NCBI RefSeq assembly: GCF_000717335.1
Contig: NZ_JNYZ01000018.1
Coordinates: 95,625 to 159,624 of the forward strand
Source: Amycolatopsis jejuensis
Lineage (GTDB): Bacteria; Actinomycetota; Actinomycetes; Mycobacteriales; Pseudonocardiaceae
Length of the DNA stretch: 64,000 nucleotides
Direction of reading: 5' to 3'
The notes under the pieces are model-generated. The model ran no database searches, was not told where the DNA came from, and worked only from the letters and a program-made list of their open reading frames with translations. Shown here one piece after another: positions 26,974 to 35,487 of the stretch. Position 1 is the first letter of the stretch; each line of letters starts with the position of its first letter. The translations under genes were made by a program, and so were the position numbers.

Positions 26974-27894
26974 GTGCAGTTCGGTGAGGTCACGATCGTC
27001 CCGGTGAACGGGTACGGTCCGGAAGACGTGGTGGTCGACGCGGAAGGGCGGGTGTACACCGGGGTCGCCGACGGCCGGATCCTGCGGGTGTCGCCGGACG
27101 GGCAGCGGATCGACGTGCTCGGCGAGACCGGCGGCCGTCCGCTCGGGCTGGAGCTGTACGGCGATGGCGAACTGCTGATCTGCGACGCCCGCGCCGGACT
27201 GCTCGCCATGCCGCTGGCCGGCGGTCCGGTCACCACGCTGGCGACGTCCGCGGCCGGGCTGGACCTGGTGTTCTGCAACAACGCCGCAGTCGCCGCCGAC
27301 GGCACGATCTACTTCACCGACTCCTCGCGCCGCTTCGGGATCGACCGCTGGCGCGACGACCTGATCGAGCAGACCGCAGGCGGCCGCCTGCTGCGCCGTA
27401 CCCCGGACGGCAAGATCGACCTCCTCGCCGACGGACTGCAGTTCGCGAACGGCGTGGCCCTGCCCCCGGACGAATCCTTCGTCGCGTTCGCCGAAACCGG
27501 AGAATTCCGCGTCAACCGGCTCTGGCTGACTGGCCCGCGCGCCGGGGAACGCGACCTGCTGGCCGGTAACCTGCCGGGCTTCCCGGACAACATCGCCACC
27601 GGCAGCGACGGCCTGATCTGGATCACCCAGGCCAGCCCGCGCGTCCCGGCGCTAGACCTGGCGCGCCGCCTGCCCGCGCCACTGCGCGCGGCAGTCCGAT
27701 CTCTTCCGGATGCCTGGCAGCCCAGCCCGAAACGCCAGGTCGGCGTGCTGGCGGTGACGCCGGACGGCGCGATCGAACGGCAGCGGCGCGGCGAGATCCC
27801 GGGCTTCCACCTGCTCACCGGCCTGCGCGAATACCACGGCCGGCTGTGGTTCGGCAGCCTGGAGGAGAACGCGATCGGGTACACCGACCTCTGA
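26974..27894 (+). CDS. SMP-30/strictosidine-synthase-like lactonase
   Basis: A 306-aa six-bladed propeller protein. PEDVVVDAEGRVYTG, YFTDSSRRFG, ANGVALPPDESFVAFAETG and GFPDNIATGSDGLIWI are typical of the Str_synth/SMP-30 group; members are lactonases or related hydrolases needing a metal. GTG start with TAGGAGG 6 bp upstream. It overlaps the next gene by one base (TGATG), supporting one operon. With the SDR and phosphatase it looks like a small catabolic or detoxifying set. Confidence 0.85.
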   Translation: MQFGEVTIVPVNGYGPEDVVVDAEGRVYTGVADGRILRVSPDGQRIDVLGETGGRPLGLELYGDGELLICDARAGLLAMPLAGGPVTTLATSAAGLDLVFCNNAAVAADGTIYFTDSSRRFGIDRWRDDLIEQTAGGRLLRRTPDGKIDLLADGLQFANGVALPPDESFVAFAETGEFRVNRLWLTGPRAGERDLLAGNLPGFPDNIATGSDGLIWITQASPRVPALDLARRLPAPLRAAVRSLPDAWQPSPKRQVGVLAVTPDGAIERQRRGEIPGFHLLTGLREYHGRLWFGSLEENAIGYTDL

Positions 27895-28916
27895 TGACCC
27901 GTACTCTCGCACAGACCTACCGCCGCTTCGGCGAGGACGCGACTTCGCCGTGGTACCAACGGGTTTCCCTCGCGTTGAGTGAATCGCCGGAGGCCCTGCG
28001 CGCCATCGAAACGGCGCCCGCGCGCAAGCGGCATCCGACGGTGATTCTCGCTGCGCTGCACGACCTTGCCCTCTCCGGCCGCGCCCCGGCGGACGACGCA
28101 GTCGACACTGTGCTCCAGCGGACCGACGAGGTCGTGGCGATTGCTGTGCGGCGACCCCTGCGGACCGGCGAAACCGGACGCGCCACTGTGCTGTATCCGC
28201 TCATCGCCGAGGTTGCACACCGGGCGGGTGCGGATGCGGTCGGGCTGCTCGATTTCGGGTGTTCGGCGGGGTTCAACCTCACCGTCGATCGCGTCGGAAT
28301 CACCTACAGCAAAGGCGAACCGCTGGGTGACCCGGCGTCGCCCGTGCAGGTGTCGGCCTCGATCGTGGGAGACCGGCCGCTGCCGCCGCGGGCGATCCCG
28401 GAGGTCGTCGCACGCATCGGCCTCGACACCCAGCCGCTGGACATGACCGACGCCGCCGACGCTCGGTGGCTGCGCGCCTGCCTGCCCCCGGACCAACCGG
28501 AGCGCATTGCCCGGCTCGACGCAGAAATCGCTTTGACCGCAACGGTTTCCCCGACGCTGGAGCAAGGCGACCCGGTCGACCTGCTGCCCGACGCCCTCGC
28601 CCAGATTCCCGTGGACGCGTTGCCGGTGGTCACCACGACCTGGGCGTTGTCCCGGCTGTCGGTCGAGCGCCGTCGCCGTTTCGCGAGTCACCTCGCCGAG
28701 GCCGGCCGGACGGTCGCGTGGGTGTCCGCGGAAGGCGTCGGCGTGGCGCCGGAGGTCCCGACCTTCGGCGACCGACCGGCGTCCGGGCACAGCATTCTCG
28801 GCGTCGCGCTGGCCGACGGCTCCGGGTTGCGCACGGAAGCCGTCGGCCGGTGCTGGTCGCGTGGCCGGTTGCTGTCGTGGCTAGCGACCGGTCCACTGTG
28901 GACTGCGGCCGGCTGA
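27894..28916 (+). CDS. DUF2332 family protein
   Basis: A 340-aa protein matching the actinobacterial DUF2332 pattern: TYRRFGEDATSPWYQRV, ILAALHDLAL, LLDFGCSAGFNL and TTWALSRLS. LDFGCSAG resembles a methyltransferase cofactor loop, but the family function is unknown. The start overlaps the SMP-30 stop by one base. Its 3' end overlaps the convergent enoyl-CoA hydratase gene by 36 bp, so both genes must terminate inside each other. Confidence 0.8.
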   Translation: MTRTLAQTYRRFGEDATSPWYQRVSLALSESPEALRAIETAPARKRHPTVILAALHDLALSGRAPADDAVDTVLQRTDEVVAIAVRRPLRTGETGRATVLYPLIAEVAHRAGADAVGLLDFGCSAGFNLTVDRVGITYSKGEPLGDPASPVQVSASIVGDRPLPPRAIPEVVARIGLDTQPLDMTDAADARWLRACLPPDQPERIARLDAEIALTATVSPTLEQGDPVDLLPDALAQIPVDALPVVTTTWALSRLSVERRRRFASHLAEAGRTVAWVSAEGVGVAPEVPTFGDRPASGHSILGVALADGSGLRTEAVGRCWSRGRLLSWLATGPLWTAAG

Positions 28917-29708
28917 CCAGGCGGCGTAGAACTCCTTGTGGTCCTTGGCCGTCATCAGCAGAGCCTGCGTGATCGCCTCCAGCTCGATGGAGCTGCCGAG
29001 GTCGCTGTCGAGCTCGCGGGTGAGCAGGACCTTGGTGGTGGAGTACGCGAGCGCGGGACCGTCGGCGAGGCGGCGGGCGAGCGCGGTCGCCTCGGCGGCC
29101 AGCTCGTCGTCCGGGATCACCCGGTTCGCCAGCCCGATTGCCTCGGCGCGCGCGGCCGGCAGTTTGTCGCCCAGCATCAGCAGCTCCGTCGCGCGGCCGA
29201 GGCCGACCAGGCGCGGCAGCAGGTACGCCGAACCCATGTCCGCGCCCGCCAGGCCGACCTTCGTGAAGAGGAAGGCGAACTTCGCCGATTCGGCCAGCAG
29301 CCGGAAGTCGCTCGCCAGCGCGAGGACGGAACCCGCGCCTGCCGCGACGCCGTTGATCGCCGCGATGATCGGAATCGGCGTCTCGCGCATGGCTTTCACC
29401 ACCGCGCCGGTCATCCGGGTGAACTCCAGCAGCTCGGCGGTGTCCATCTTCTGCAGCTCGCCGATGATCTCCTCGACGTCGCCGCCCGAGCAGAACCCGC
29501 GGCCCTTGCCGGTGAGCACCAGCACCCGCACGTCGCCGCGGTGCGGCAGCTCGGCGACGAGGTCGCGCAGGTCGGCGTAGATGTCGAAGGTGAGCGCGTT
29601 GAGCTTGTCCGGACGGTCGAAGGTCACCGTGGCGACCCCGTCGTCCACGGTGAACTCGAAGTGGTCCCACGTTTTCGTGAGCGGGACACTGGCGCGGAAC
29701 GGGCTCAT
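28881..29708 (-). CDS. Enoyl-CoA hydratase/isomerase
   Basis: A 275-aa crotonase-fold enzyme. The oxyanion-hole segments are TFDRPDKLNALTF, GRGFCSGGDVEEI and INGVAAGAGSVLALASDF. Such enzymes hydrate or isomerise an enoyl-CoA. GGAGGA lies 8 bp before the ATG, and the start overlaps the upstream SDR stop by 4 bp (ATGA), so the pair is translationally coupled. The pair is divergent from the PaaX-type regulator and probably controlled by it. Confidence 0.9.
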   Translation of the reverse strand: MSPFRASVPLTKTWDHFEFTVDDGVATVTFDRPDKLNALTFDIYADLRDLVAELPHRGDVRVLVLTGKGRGFCSGGDVEEIIGELQKMDTAELLEFTRMTGAVVKAMRETPIPIIAAINGVAAGAGSVLALASDFRLLAESAKFAFLFTKVGLAGADMGSAYLLPRLVGLGRATELLMLGDKLPAARAEAIGLANRVIPDDELAAEATALARRLADGPALAYSTTKVLLTRELDSDLGSSIELEAITQALLMTAKDHKEFYAAWSAGRSPQWTGR

Positions 29709-30418
29709 TTCTGGATTCCTCCACCGTCGAGAACGAGAGTCTGACCATTGATCGCGGCCGCCTCCGGGGCGGCGAAAAACGCCACGGCGAACGCGATTTC
29801 CGCGGGTTCGAGCAGCCGGCCGAGCGGGGAAGCGGCGGCCAGCGCGGCCTCGGCGTCGGCTTCGTCGCGGCCGGTGCGCTCCTGGATCCGGGCGACCGAC
29901 GTCGCGGTCATGTCCGTGCGCACGAACGCCGGGCACACCGCGTTCACCGTGATACCGGTACCGGTCACCTCGGCGGCGACCGCGCGCATCAGGCCGACCG
30001 CAGCGTGCTTCGAGGCCGTGTACGCCGCGGTGTAGCGCGCGCCGACGTGGCCCACCGTCGAGGCGACCGTGACGATCCGCCCGCTGTTCCGCTCACGCAT
30101 GCCCGGCAGCACCTCGCGGGTGCACAAAAAGGCACCGGTGGCGTTGACCTCGAACTGGCCGCGCCAATCGTCCACTGTGGTCTTCGCCAGCGGCGCACTC
30201 GACGACACCCCGGCGTTGTTCACCAGCACGTCGACCGGGCCGAGCTCGGCGAAGTACGCGCGTACGGCGGCCTCGTCGGTGACGTCGCAGTCGGCGCGGC
30301 CGGGGGAGTGCACCGTGTCGCCCGCCTGCCGGAACCGTTCGGCGACGGCGGCGCCGATGCCGCGGGTACCGCCGGTCACCACGACGACCCTTCCGGGCCG
30401 TTCCCCTGAATTGGTCAC
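29705..30418 (-). CDS. FabG-like short-chain dehydrogenase
   Basis: A 237-aa SDR with TGGTRGIGAA (NADPH loop), NNAG, a catalytic Ser in VASTVG and YTASKHA (Tyr/Lys). The C-terminus INGQTLVLDGGG is typical of 3-oxoacyl reductase-like SDRs. Paired with an enoyl-CoA hydratase, it could oxidise the 3-hydroxyacyl-CoA product in a short degradative pathway. Its start is 11 bp from an inverted repeat shared with the divergent regulator gene. Confidence 0.9.
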   Translation of the reverse strand: MTNSGERPGRVVVVTGGTRGIGAAVAERFRQAGDTVHSPGRADCDVTDEAAVRAYFAELGPVDVLVNNAGVSSSAPLAKTTVDDWRGQFEVNATGAFLCTREVLPGMRERNSGRIVTVASTVGHVGARYTAAYTASKHAAVGLMRAVAAEVTGTGITVNAVCPAFVRTDMTATSVARIQERTGRDEADAEAALAAASPLGRLLEPAEIAFAVAFFAAPEAAAINGQTLVLDGGGIQK

Positions 30419-30428
30419 GCTCGAAAGC

Positions 30429-30452
30429 TACACCGCAGCGGGCTGTGGTGTA
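30429..30452. promoter_or_regulatory. Inverted repeat in divergent promoter, probable PaaX-type operator
   Basis: TACACCGCAG-cggg-CTGTGGTGTA: 10-bp arms with one mismatch. It lies between the SDR start (30418) and the regulator start (30465). The right arm overlaps TATAGA (30451-30456), a -10-like box 8 bp before the regulator GTG, so a bound protein would block the regulator's own promoter and likely the divergent one. Confidence 0.6.
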
Positions 30453-30464
30453 TAGAGTTGTGGC

Positions 30465-31283
30465 GTGCCCGACGTTGCCGAACCCGCGCGGACCCCGCAG
30501 GAGCTCGTGATGACCCTGCTGGGCAGCTACGTGCGCCCGCGCGAGAGCCGGCGCGTGTGGTCCGGCGGGCTCGTCGCCCTGCTGCACGAGCTGGGGTTTT
30601 CCGACGGCGCGGCCCGGATCGCGCTCACCCGGCTCGTCCGCCGCGGCCTGCTGGCCCGGCACCGCGACGGCCGCCTGGTGCACTACTCGCTGACGCCGCG
30701 CACGGTCGCCCTGCTGGAGGCCGGTGACCGGCGGATCTTCGGCCTCGGCCGCCGCGCCGAACCGGCCGGGACCTGGACCGTGCTGTGGCAGAACATCCCG
30801 GAGACCCGCCGCCGGTCCCGCGAGCGGCTGGTGCGGCGGCTGCGGTTCCTCGGCTTCGGCCCGGTACAGGACGGCACCTGGCTCGCACCGCACGACCGGG
30901 AGGCCGAGGTTCTCGCCTTGCTGGCCGAGCTCGACGTCGCCGAGCACGCCGGGCTGATGCTCGGGACCCCGTCCGCCGCGCTCGACGTACGCCGGCTCGC
31001 CGGCCGGGCCTGGGACCTCGACGGCCTGTCCGCCCGGTACGCGGCGTTCGTCTCGGATTTCGGCGAGTACCCGCGCGATCTGCCGGACGGGCAAGCGTTC
31101 GCGGTACGCACCCGGCTCGTCCACACGTACCGCGAATTCCCTTCGCTCGACCCGGAACTGCCGTCCGAACTGATTCCCGCGCCGGGCACGCGGGCCGCCG
31201 CGGTCGAGCTGTTCCACGACCTCTATTCCGCGCTCGCCCCGCCGGCGCAGCGGCACTTCGACCGAACCCTGTCCACGAGATGA
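30465..31283 (+). CDS. PaaX-family transcriptional regulator
   Basis: A 272-aa PaaX-like repressor: N-terminal winged helix (VALLHELGFSDGAARIAL, TRLVRRGLLARHRDGRLVHY), central PaaX domain (about residues 95-180) and C-terminal helical domain. The prototype senses phenylacetyl-CoA; here the neighbours are kynA and kynU, with an SDR and enoyl-CoA hydratase on the other side, so the effector is more likely an acyl-CoA or tryptophan product (inference). No Shine-Dalgarno; probably leaderless from TATAGA at 30451. Confidence 0.88.
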   Translation: MPDVAEPARTPQELVMTLLGSYVRPRESRRVWSGGLVALLHELGFSDGAARIALTRLVRRGLLARHRDGRLVHYSLTPRTVALLEAGDRRIFGLGRRAEPAGTWTVLWQNIPETRRRSRERLVRRLRFLGFGPVQDGTWLAPHDREAEVLALLAELDVAEHAGLMLGTPSAALDVRRLAGRAWDLDGLSARYAAFVSDFGEYPRDLPDGQAFAVRTRLVHTYREFPSLDPELPSELIPAPGTRAAAVELFHDLYSALAPPAQRHFDRTLSTR

Positions 31284-31290
31284 GGAACCC

Positions 31291-32082
31291 ATGACCGGAC
31301 CGAACGACCCCCAAGCCGCCCTCAGTTATACGTCGTACCTGGCTCTCGACGAGGTGCTCGGCGCGCAGCGCCCGCGTTCCGACGAGCACGACGAGCTGCT
31401 CTTCATCGTGATCCACCAGGTCTACGAGCTGTGGTTCAAGCAGATCCTGCACGAGGCCGCGTTCCTGCAGGAGAACCTCGAAGCGGGCAACACCGCCCAC
31501 TCGATCCGCACGCTGCGCCGCATTCTCACCGTGCTCAAGGTGGTGGTGGCGCAGATCGACGTGCTGGAGACGATGACGCCGAGCCAGTTCACCAGCTTCC
31601 GGACCCGGCTCGACGCGTCCAGCGGCTTCCAGTCCGGCCAGTTCCGCGAGCTGGAGGCGGTGCTCGGCCGTCGCGACGAGCGGGTGTTCGCGCACTACCC
31701 CGAGGGCGGCGAGCAGCGCGCGCGGATCGCCTCGGCCATGCAGCGGCCGTCGGTGTTCGACTCGTTCCTGACGTACCTGTCCGGCAACGGCTACCCGGTG
31801 CCCACCGACCGCGACGTCACGCGCCCGCTCGAGCCCTCGCCGGAGCTGCAGGAAGTGCTGCTGAAGGTCTACCAGGACGACGGCGGCCCGTCGGTGGTCG
31901 CGGAATGCCTTGTCGACCTCGACGAGGGCCTGCAGGAATGGCGGTACCGGCACGTGAAGATGGTCGAGCGGACGATCGGCGACAAGACCGGTACCGGCGG
32001 CTCGTCCGGCGCGTTCTACCTCCGCAGCACGCTGTTCCAGCCGATGTTCCAGGACCTGTGGGCCGTGCGGAGCCGGCTGTGA
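31291..32082 (+). CDS. kynA: Tryptophan 2,3-dioxygenase
   Basis: A 263-aa heme dioxygenase that opens tryptophan's indole ring to N-formylkynurenine. Family hallmarks are IHQVYELWFKQ (active-site His and Phe), SFRTRLDASSGFQS, the axial heme His in EWRYRHVKMVERTIG and GTGGSSGAFYLR. Length is normal for bacterial TDO. It starts 7 bp after the regulator stop and overlaps kynU by 4 bp (GTGA), forming one operon. Confidence 0.96.
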   Translation: MTGPNDPQAALSYTSYLALDEVLGAQRPRSDEHDELLFIVIHQVYELWFKQILHEAAFLQENLEAGNTAHSIRTLRRILTVLKVVVAQIDVLETMTPSQFTSFRTRLDASSGFQSGQFRELEAVLGRRDERVFAHYPEGGEQRARIASAMQRPSVFDSFLTYLSGNGYPVPTDRDVTRPLEPSPELQEVLLKVYQDDGGPSVVAECLVDLDEGLQEWRYRHVKMVERTIGDKTGTGGSSGAFYLRSTLFQPMFQDLWAVRSRL

Positions 32083-33278
32083 CCACGCTGGATTCCTTGC
32101 GCGCCAACGCAAACGCGCTCGCCCCGCACTACTCGCGGTTCGGCGTGGCCGACCGGCTGCTGCTGTCCGCGCATTCGCACCAGGCCTGGCCGGACGTCGC
32201 CGAGGAAGGCCTGCGGGAGGCGTTCGCCGACGCCGCACGGGACGTCGACGAGAAGTGGGGCCGCGCGTTCGCGAAGGCTGACGAACTCCGGGATGGCTTC
32301 CGGCAGTGGCTGTCCGATCCGCATGGCGACTACGCGCTCGGCCCGAACACGCACGAGCTCGTCCTCCGCTTCCTGTCGGCCCTGGACCTGCGGAAACGTC
32401 CGCGGTTGGTGACCACCGACGGCGAATTCCACACCCTGCGCCGCCAGCTCACTCGGCTGGCCGAGGAGGGGATCGAGGTCGTCCGGGTTCCGGCGGCTCC
32501 GGCGGCGACGCTGGCCGAGCGGCTGGCCGAGCAGGTCGACGACCGTACGGCCGCGGTGCTGGTGTCGGCGGTGCTGTTCGAGACGTCGTGGATCGTGCCC
32601 GGGCTGGCGTACCTGGCCGAAACGTGCCGCCGCCGGTCGGCCGAACTGGTCGTCGACGCGTACCACGCGGTCGGCGCAGTGCCGTTCCCGATGCACGACC
32701 TCGGGCTCACCGACGCGTGGGTGCTCGGCGGCGGGTACAAGTACCTCCAGCTCGGCGAGGGCAACTGCTTCCTGCGCCTGCCCGCGCACGCACAGGAACT
32801 GCGCCCGGTGATCACCGGCTGGTATGCGGAATTCGGCGCGCTGGCCAACGAACGACGGCCCGGCGAAGTCGCGTACGCCCCTGGTGGTGACCGATTCGCC
32901 GGAGCCACGTACGACCCGTCAAGCCATTACCGCGGGGTACGCGTGCAGAAGTTCTTCGCCGAACAAGGCCTGACCGCCGAGTTCCTGCGCGAGGTGTCGC
33001 AGCACCAGGTCGGGCTGCTGGCCCAGTGCTTCGACGACCTCGGCCTGCGGGAGGACGTCGTGACCCGCGATCGCGAGGCCCCGCTCGACGGCATCGCCGG
33101 CTTCCTCTCGCTGCGCAGCCCGGTGGCCGGGCGGCTGTGCGAAGGCCTGGCTGCCCGCGGGGTGCGCACCGACAGCCGGGGTCATTACCTTCGGTTCGGG
33201 CCCGCGCCGTACCTGTCCGACGCGCAGCTGACGGCCGCGATGTCCACCCTTCGGGAGGTTGTTGCGGAAGAGGGGTAA
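32079..33278 (+). CDS. kynU: Kynureninase
   Basis: A 399-aa PLP enzyme (aminotransferase class V fold) that cleaves kynurenine to anthranilate and alanine. The PLP lysine is in LGGGYKYLQLGEGN, with VVDAYHAVGAVPF providing the Asp for the pyridine nitrogen and LLSAHSHQAWP near the N-terminus. GTG start inside the kynA stop. Formylkynurenine needs a formamidase (kynB) between these steps; none is seen in the window. Confidence 0.93.
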   Translation: MTTLDSLRANANALAPHYSRFGVADRLLLSAHSHQAWPDVAEEGLREAFADAARDVDEKWGRAFAKADELRDGFRQWLSDPHGDYALGPNTHELVLRFLSALDLRKRPRLVTTDGEFHTLRRQLTRLAEEGIEVVRVPAAPAATLAERLAEQVDDRTAAVLVSAVLFETSWIVPGLAYLAETCRRRSAELVVDAYHAVGAVPFPMHDLGLTDAWVLGGGYKYLQLGEGNCFLRLPAHAQELRPVITGWYAEFGALANERRPGEVAYAPGGDRFAGATYDPSSHYRGVRVQKFFAEQGLTAEFLREVSQHQVGLLAQCFDDLGLREDVVTRDREAPLDGIAGFLSLRSPVAGRLCEGLAARGVRTDSRGHYLRFGPAPYLSDAQLTAAMSTLREVVAEEG

Positions 33279-33315
33279 TGCGGGTGGTGGCCCGGGATCG
33301 GGCGAAGTAGGTTGA

Positions 33316-33361
33316 CGGTGTGCACTGCGGAGCGGGCAACCCCCGGCTCCCCGGTGTGCAC
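33316..33361. promoter_or_regulatory. Direct repeats upstream of valine dehydrogenase
   Basis: CGGTGTGCAC occurs at 33316-33325 and 33352-33361, 36 bp apart, about 60-100 bp before the GTG of the valine dehydrogenase gene. Between them is a GC-rich imperfect hairpin (GGAGCGGG and CCCGGCTCC). Such spacing could serve a multimeric regulator, or the hairpin could terminate kynU transcription. Confidence 0.4.
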
Positions 33362-33417
33362 CGTTTTCACTGCAACGCGCGGCCACGAACCGCGCGGGAG
33401 ACAAAGGAGTCACCACC

Positions 33418-34491
33418 GTGACCGAAGGTGTGTTCGGCCGGCACAGCGGCCATGAACAGGTCGTGTTCTGCTACGACGAGGCCAGCGGCCTCAAGGCCAT
33501 CATCGGGATCTACTCCACCGCGCTGGGACCGGCGCTGGGCGGCACCCGCTTTTACCCCTACGCCACCGAAGACGCCGCGATCGACGACGTTCTCGCGCTC
33601 TCCAAAGGAATGGCGTACAAGAACGCGCTCGCCGGGCTCGACCTCGGCGGCGGCAAGGCCGTGATCATCGGCGACCCGAACACGCTGAAGTCCGAAGCGC
33701 TCCTGCGCGCCTACGGCCGGTTCGTCGAATCCCTCGGCGGCCGCTACATCACCGCCTGCGACATGGGCACGTACGTCCACGACATGGACGTGGTCGCCCG
33801 CGAAACGCACTACGTCACCGGCCGCTCGCCCGAGGACGGCGGCGCCGGGGACTCGTCCGTGCTCACTGCTTTCGGCGTGTACCAGGGCATGCGCGCGTCC
33901 GCCGACCACGTGTGGGGCGGGCCCGAGCTGTCCGGCCGCCGGGTCGGCGTGGCCGGGGTCGGCAAGGTGGGGCACATCCTGGTGGGGCACCTCGTCGAAG
34001 CCGGGGCGCAGGTGGTGATCACCGACGTGTCCGCGCCTGCGGTGGAACGCACCCGGGCGGCGTACCCGGGTGTCGAGGTGGTGTCCGATGTGGACACCAT
34101 GGTCGGCACCGAGCTGGACGTGTTCGCACCGTGCGCGATGGGCGGCGTGCTCACCGACGAGACCGTCGCGGCGCTGCGGGCACGGATCGTGTGCGGGGCG
34201 GCCAACAACCAGCTCGCGCATCCGGGTGTCGACAAGCTCCTCGACGACCGCGGCATCCTGTTCGCGCCGGACTACCTGGTGAACGCCGGTGGCGTGATCC
34301 AGGTCGACGACGAGCGGCACGGCTTCGACTTCGCCCGCGCGCAGCGTAAGACGGCGGCCATCTTCGACACGACGAAGGCGGTGTACGCGCTGGCCAAGGC
34401 CGACGGCGTACCCCCGGCCGCGGCTGCCGACCGGCTCGCCGAACGCCGGATGACCGACGTGGGCCGCCTGCGCTCGATCCTCACCGTGTAA
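33418..34491 (+). CDS. vdh: Valine (branched-chain amino acid) dehydrogenase
   Basis: A 357-aa Glu/Leu/Phe/Val dehydrogenase that deaminates valine and related amino acids with NAD. The substrate and catalytic motifs are [12 protein letters not shown] and [17 protein letters not shown] (catalytic Lys), with the nucleotide loop [13 protein letters not shown]. In actinomycetes the valine enzyme supplies branched acyl-CoA precursors. The sequence fits Vdh best, but leucine or phenylalanine dehydrogenase activity cannot be excluded. GTG start; AAAGGAG lies 7 bp upstream. Confidence 0.9.
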   Translation: MTEGVFGRHSGHEQVVFCYDEASGLKAIIGIYSTALGPALGGTRFYPYATEDAAIDDVLALSKGMAYKNALAGLDLGGGKAVIIGDPNTLKSEALLRAYGRFVESLGGRYITACDMGTYVHDMDVVARETHYVTGRSPEDGGAGDSSVLTAFGVYQGMRASADHVWGGPELSGRRVGVAGVGKVGHILVGHLVEAGAQVVITDVSAPAVERTRAAYPGVEVVSDVDTMVGTELDVFAPCAMGGVLTDETVAALRARIVCGAANNQLAHPGVDKLLDDRGILFAPDYLVNAGGVIQVDDERHGFDFARAQRKTAAIFDTTKAVYALAKADGVPPAAAADRLAERRMTDVGRLRSILTV

Positions 34492-34504
34492 CTTCCCCCG
34501 AAAG

Positions 34505-34555
34505 CCGTGAAGGGAACCATCACGGAATCAGATTCCCTGATGGTTCCCTTCACGG
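34505..34555. repeat. 51-bp near-perfect palindrome between convergent genes (copy 1)
   Basis: Arms CCGTGAAGGGAACCATCA (34505-34522) and TGATGGTTCCCTTCACGG (34538-34555) pair perfectly over 18 bp. The loop contains a further GGAATC-a-GATTCC stem, so only one C-C pair breaks symmetry across the element. A relative with the same GTGAAGGGAACC core is at 61867-61925. Both lie between convergent stops, fitting a dispersed two-way terminator element. Confidence 0.85.
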
Positions 34556-34578
34556 ACTTGAAGCCGGACCTGCCGGGG

Positions 34579-34764
34579 TCAGCCGCTCTTGCGGCGGAAA
34601 GTGCGTTTGTTCGCGGCCGGGCCGTGCGCGTGCTGGGAGTGCTGCCCGCCGTTCTCGTGGGACGCGCCTTCGCGGGCCTTCGCCTGCTTGCGCTCGAGCG
34701 CCTCGCGGAACTTGCGCTTGACGTCGCCCTCCTCGTCGCTGGATGCCGGTTGTGCTTCGCTCAT
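34579..34764 (-). CDS. DUF5302 family small protein
   Basis: A 61-aa highly charged protein: MSEAQPASSDEEGDVKRKFR at the start, an ALERKQAKA helix, and HGPAANKRTFRRKSG at the end. This layout matches the small actinobacterial DUF5302 family, whose role is unknown. GGAGGT lies 5 bp before the ATG. The frame continues upstream but with poor coding character. Confidence 0.8.
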   Translation of the reverse strand: MSEAQPASSDEEGDVKRKFREALERKQAKAREGASHENGGQHSQHAHGPAANKRTFRRKSG

Positions 34765-34836
34765 GGCTGACCTCCGAAGGTGGCGACGTCGTACCCCGCC
34801 AGACTGGCACCATCCGGGCACCTTGGCGAGCCGATT

Positions 34837-35259
34837 TCACGGCGCGGCGACCCGGTGGTGGCTCGCCTCGGCAGGACGGCGCGGAGCAGGCACGGCCTCC
34901 GGAGGGGGCGGGGGAAGGACCCGGCGCCGGGCCCGCAGCACCGTCCCCGCGACCAGTCCCAGGACCAGCGCACCGGCCAGGACCAGCGCAACCCGGCCGG
35001 TGGCGGCGTCGAAGAGCAGGTCGCCCGCACGGCCGTACGCGAAGCCGGACAGCACAGCCCACGCGACGGCGGCAACCCCGGCCGCGGCGAGGGGAGTGGT
35101 GAGCATTGCCACTGCCGTGACCGCGAGCGCCACCGCGGCGACGGCGTAGCCCGGATGCGCGGTAGCCCCCGCGAGGTCCGCCGCGATCGCAGCCGCCACC
35201 ACTGCCACACAGCCGAGCGGGAAGCCGAACCCGCCCGCAAGTCTCTCTTCGGTACGCAT
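34837..35259 (-). CDS. Small integral membrane protein, unknown
   Basis: A 140-aa protein with about four hydrophobic helices (residues 10-30, 32-55, 58-75, 88-108), then an Arg-rich junction and a Pro-rich, basic cytoplasmic tail. The arrangement resembles the DUF4118-type membrane segment of KdpD-like sensors without the kinase, a weak comparison. Start MRTEERL is taken because upstream sequence is a decayed gene fragment (35337-35460). No clear function. Confidence 0.65.
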   Translation of the reverse strand: MRTEERLAGGFGFPLGCVAVVAAAIAADLAGATAHPGYAVAAVALAVTAVAMLTTPLAAAGVAAVAWAVLSGFAYGRAGDLLFDAATGRVALVLAGALVLGLVAGTVLRARRRVLPPPPPEAVPAPRRPAEASHHRVAAP

Positions 35260-35336
35260 ACCCCAGTGCACCCCGCGCGGGCGCGTGACCCAGGGTGCGC
35301 CGACGGCTTCCCTACGCTCCGGCCGGTGTTCTTGAC

Positions 35337-35460
35337 GCCTTTTTGACCGGCCTCCGGCCCGAGCGGTGACTTTGCCGCCGCTGACGACGATCCTCATGTC
35401 CGAATCGCCATGCAACTGTGGGCACCTGGACGTCGCGCAGCCGTTCGGTGCGGGGCGGCG
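35337..35460 (-). pseudogene. Frameshifted partial copy of the adjacent hydrolase 3' part
   Basis: On the minus strand this reads RTERLRDVQVPTV and, after a shift of frame, HGDSDMRIVVSGGKVTA. The intact gene at 35488-36357 has RTERLRDVRVPTVV and HGDADVMIDVSGGKATA. A deletion of about 5 bp explains the shift, and the segment coding for the last 30 or so residues is missing except TTGACCGGCCTC near the stop. It lies directly downstream of the parent gene, so it is a decayed tandem duplication. Confidence 0.85.
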
Positions 35461-35487
35461 GTCCGGTGTTGCTCTTCTTGACCGGCC

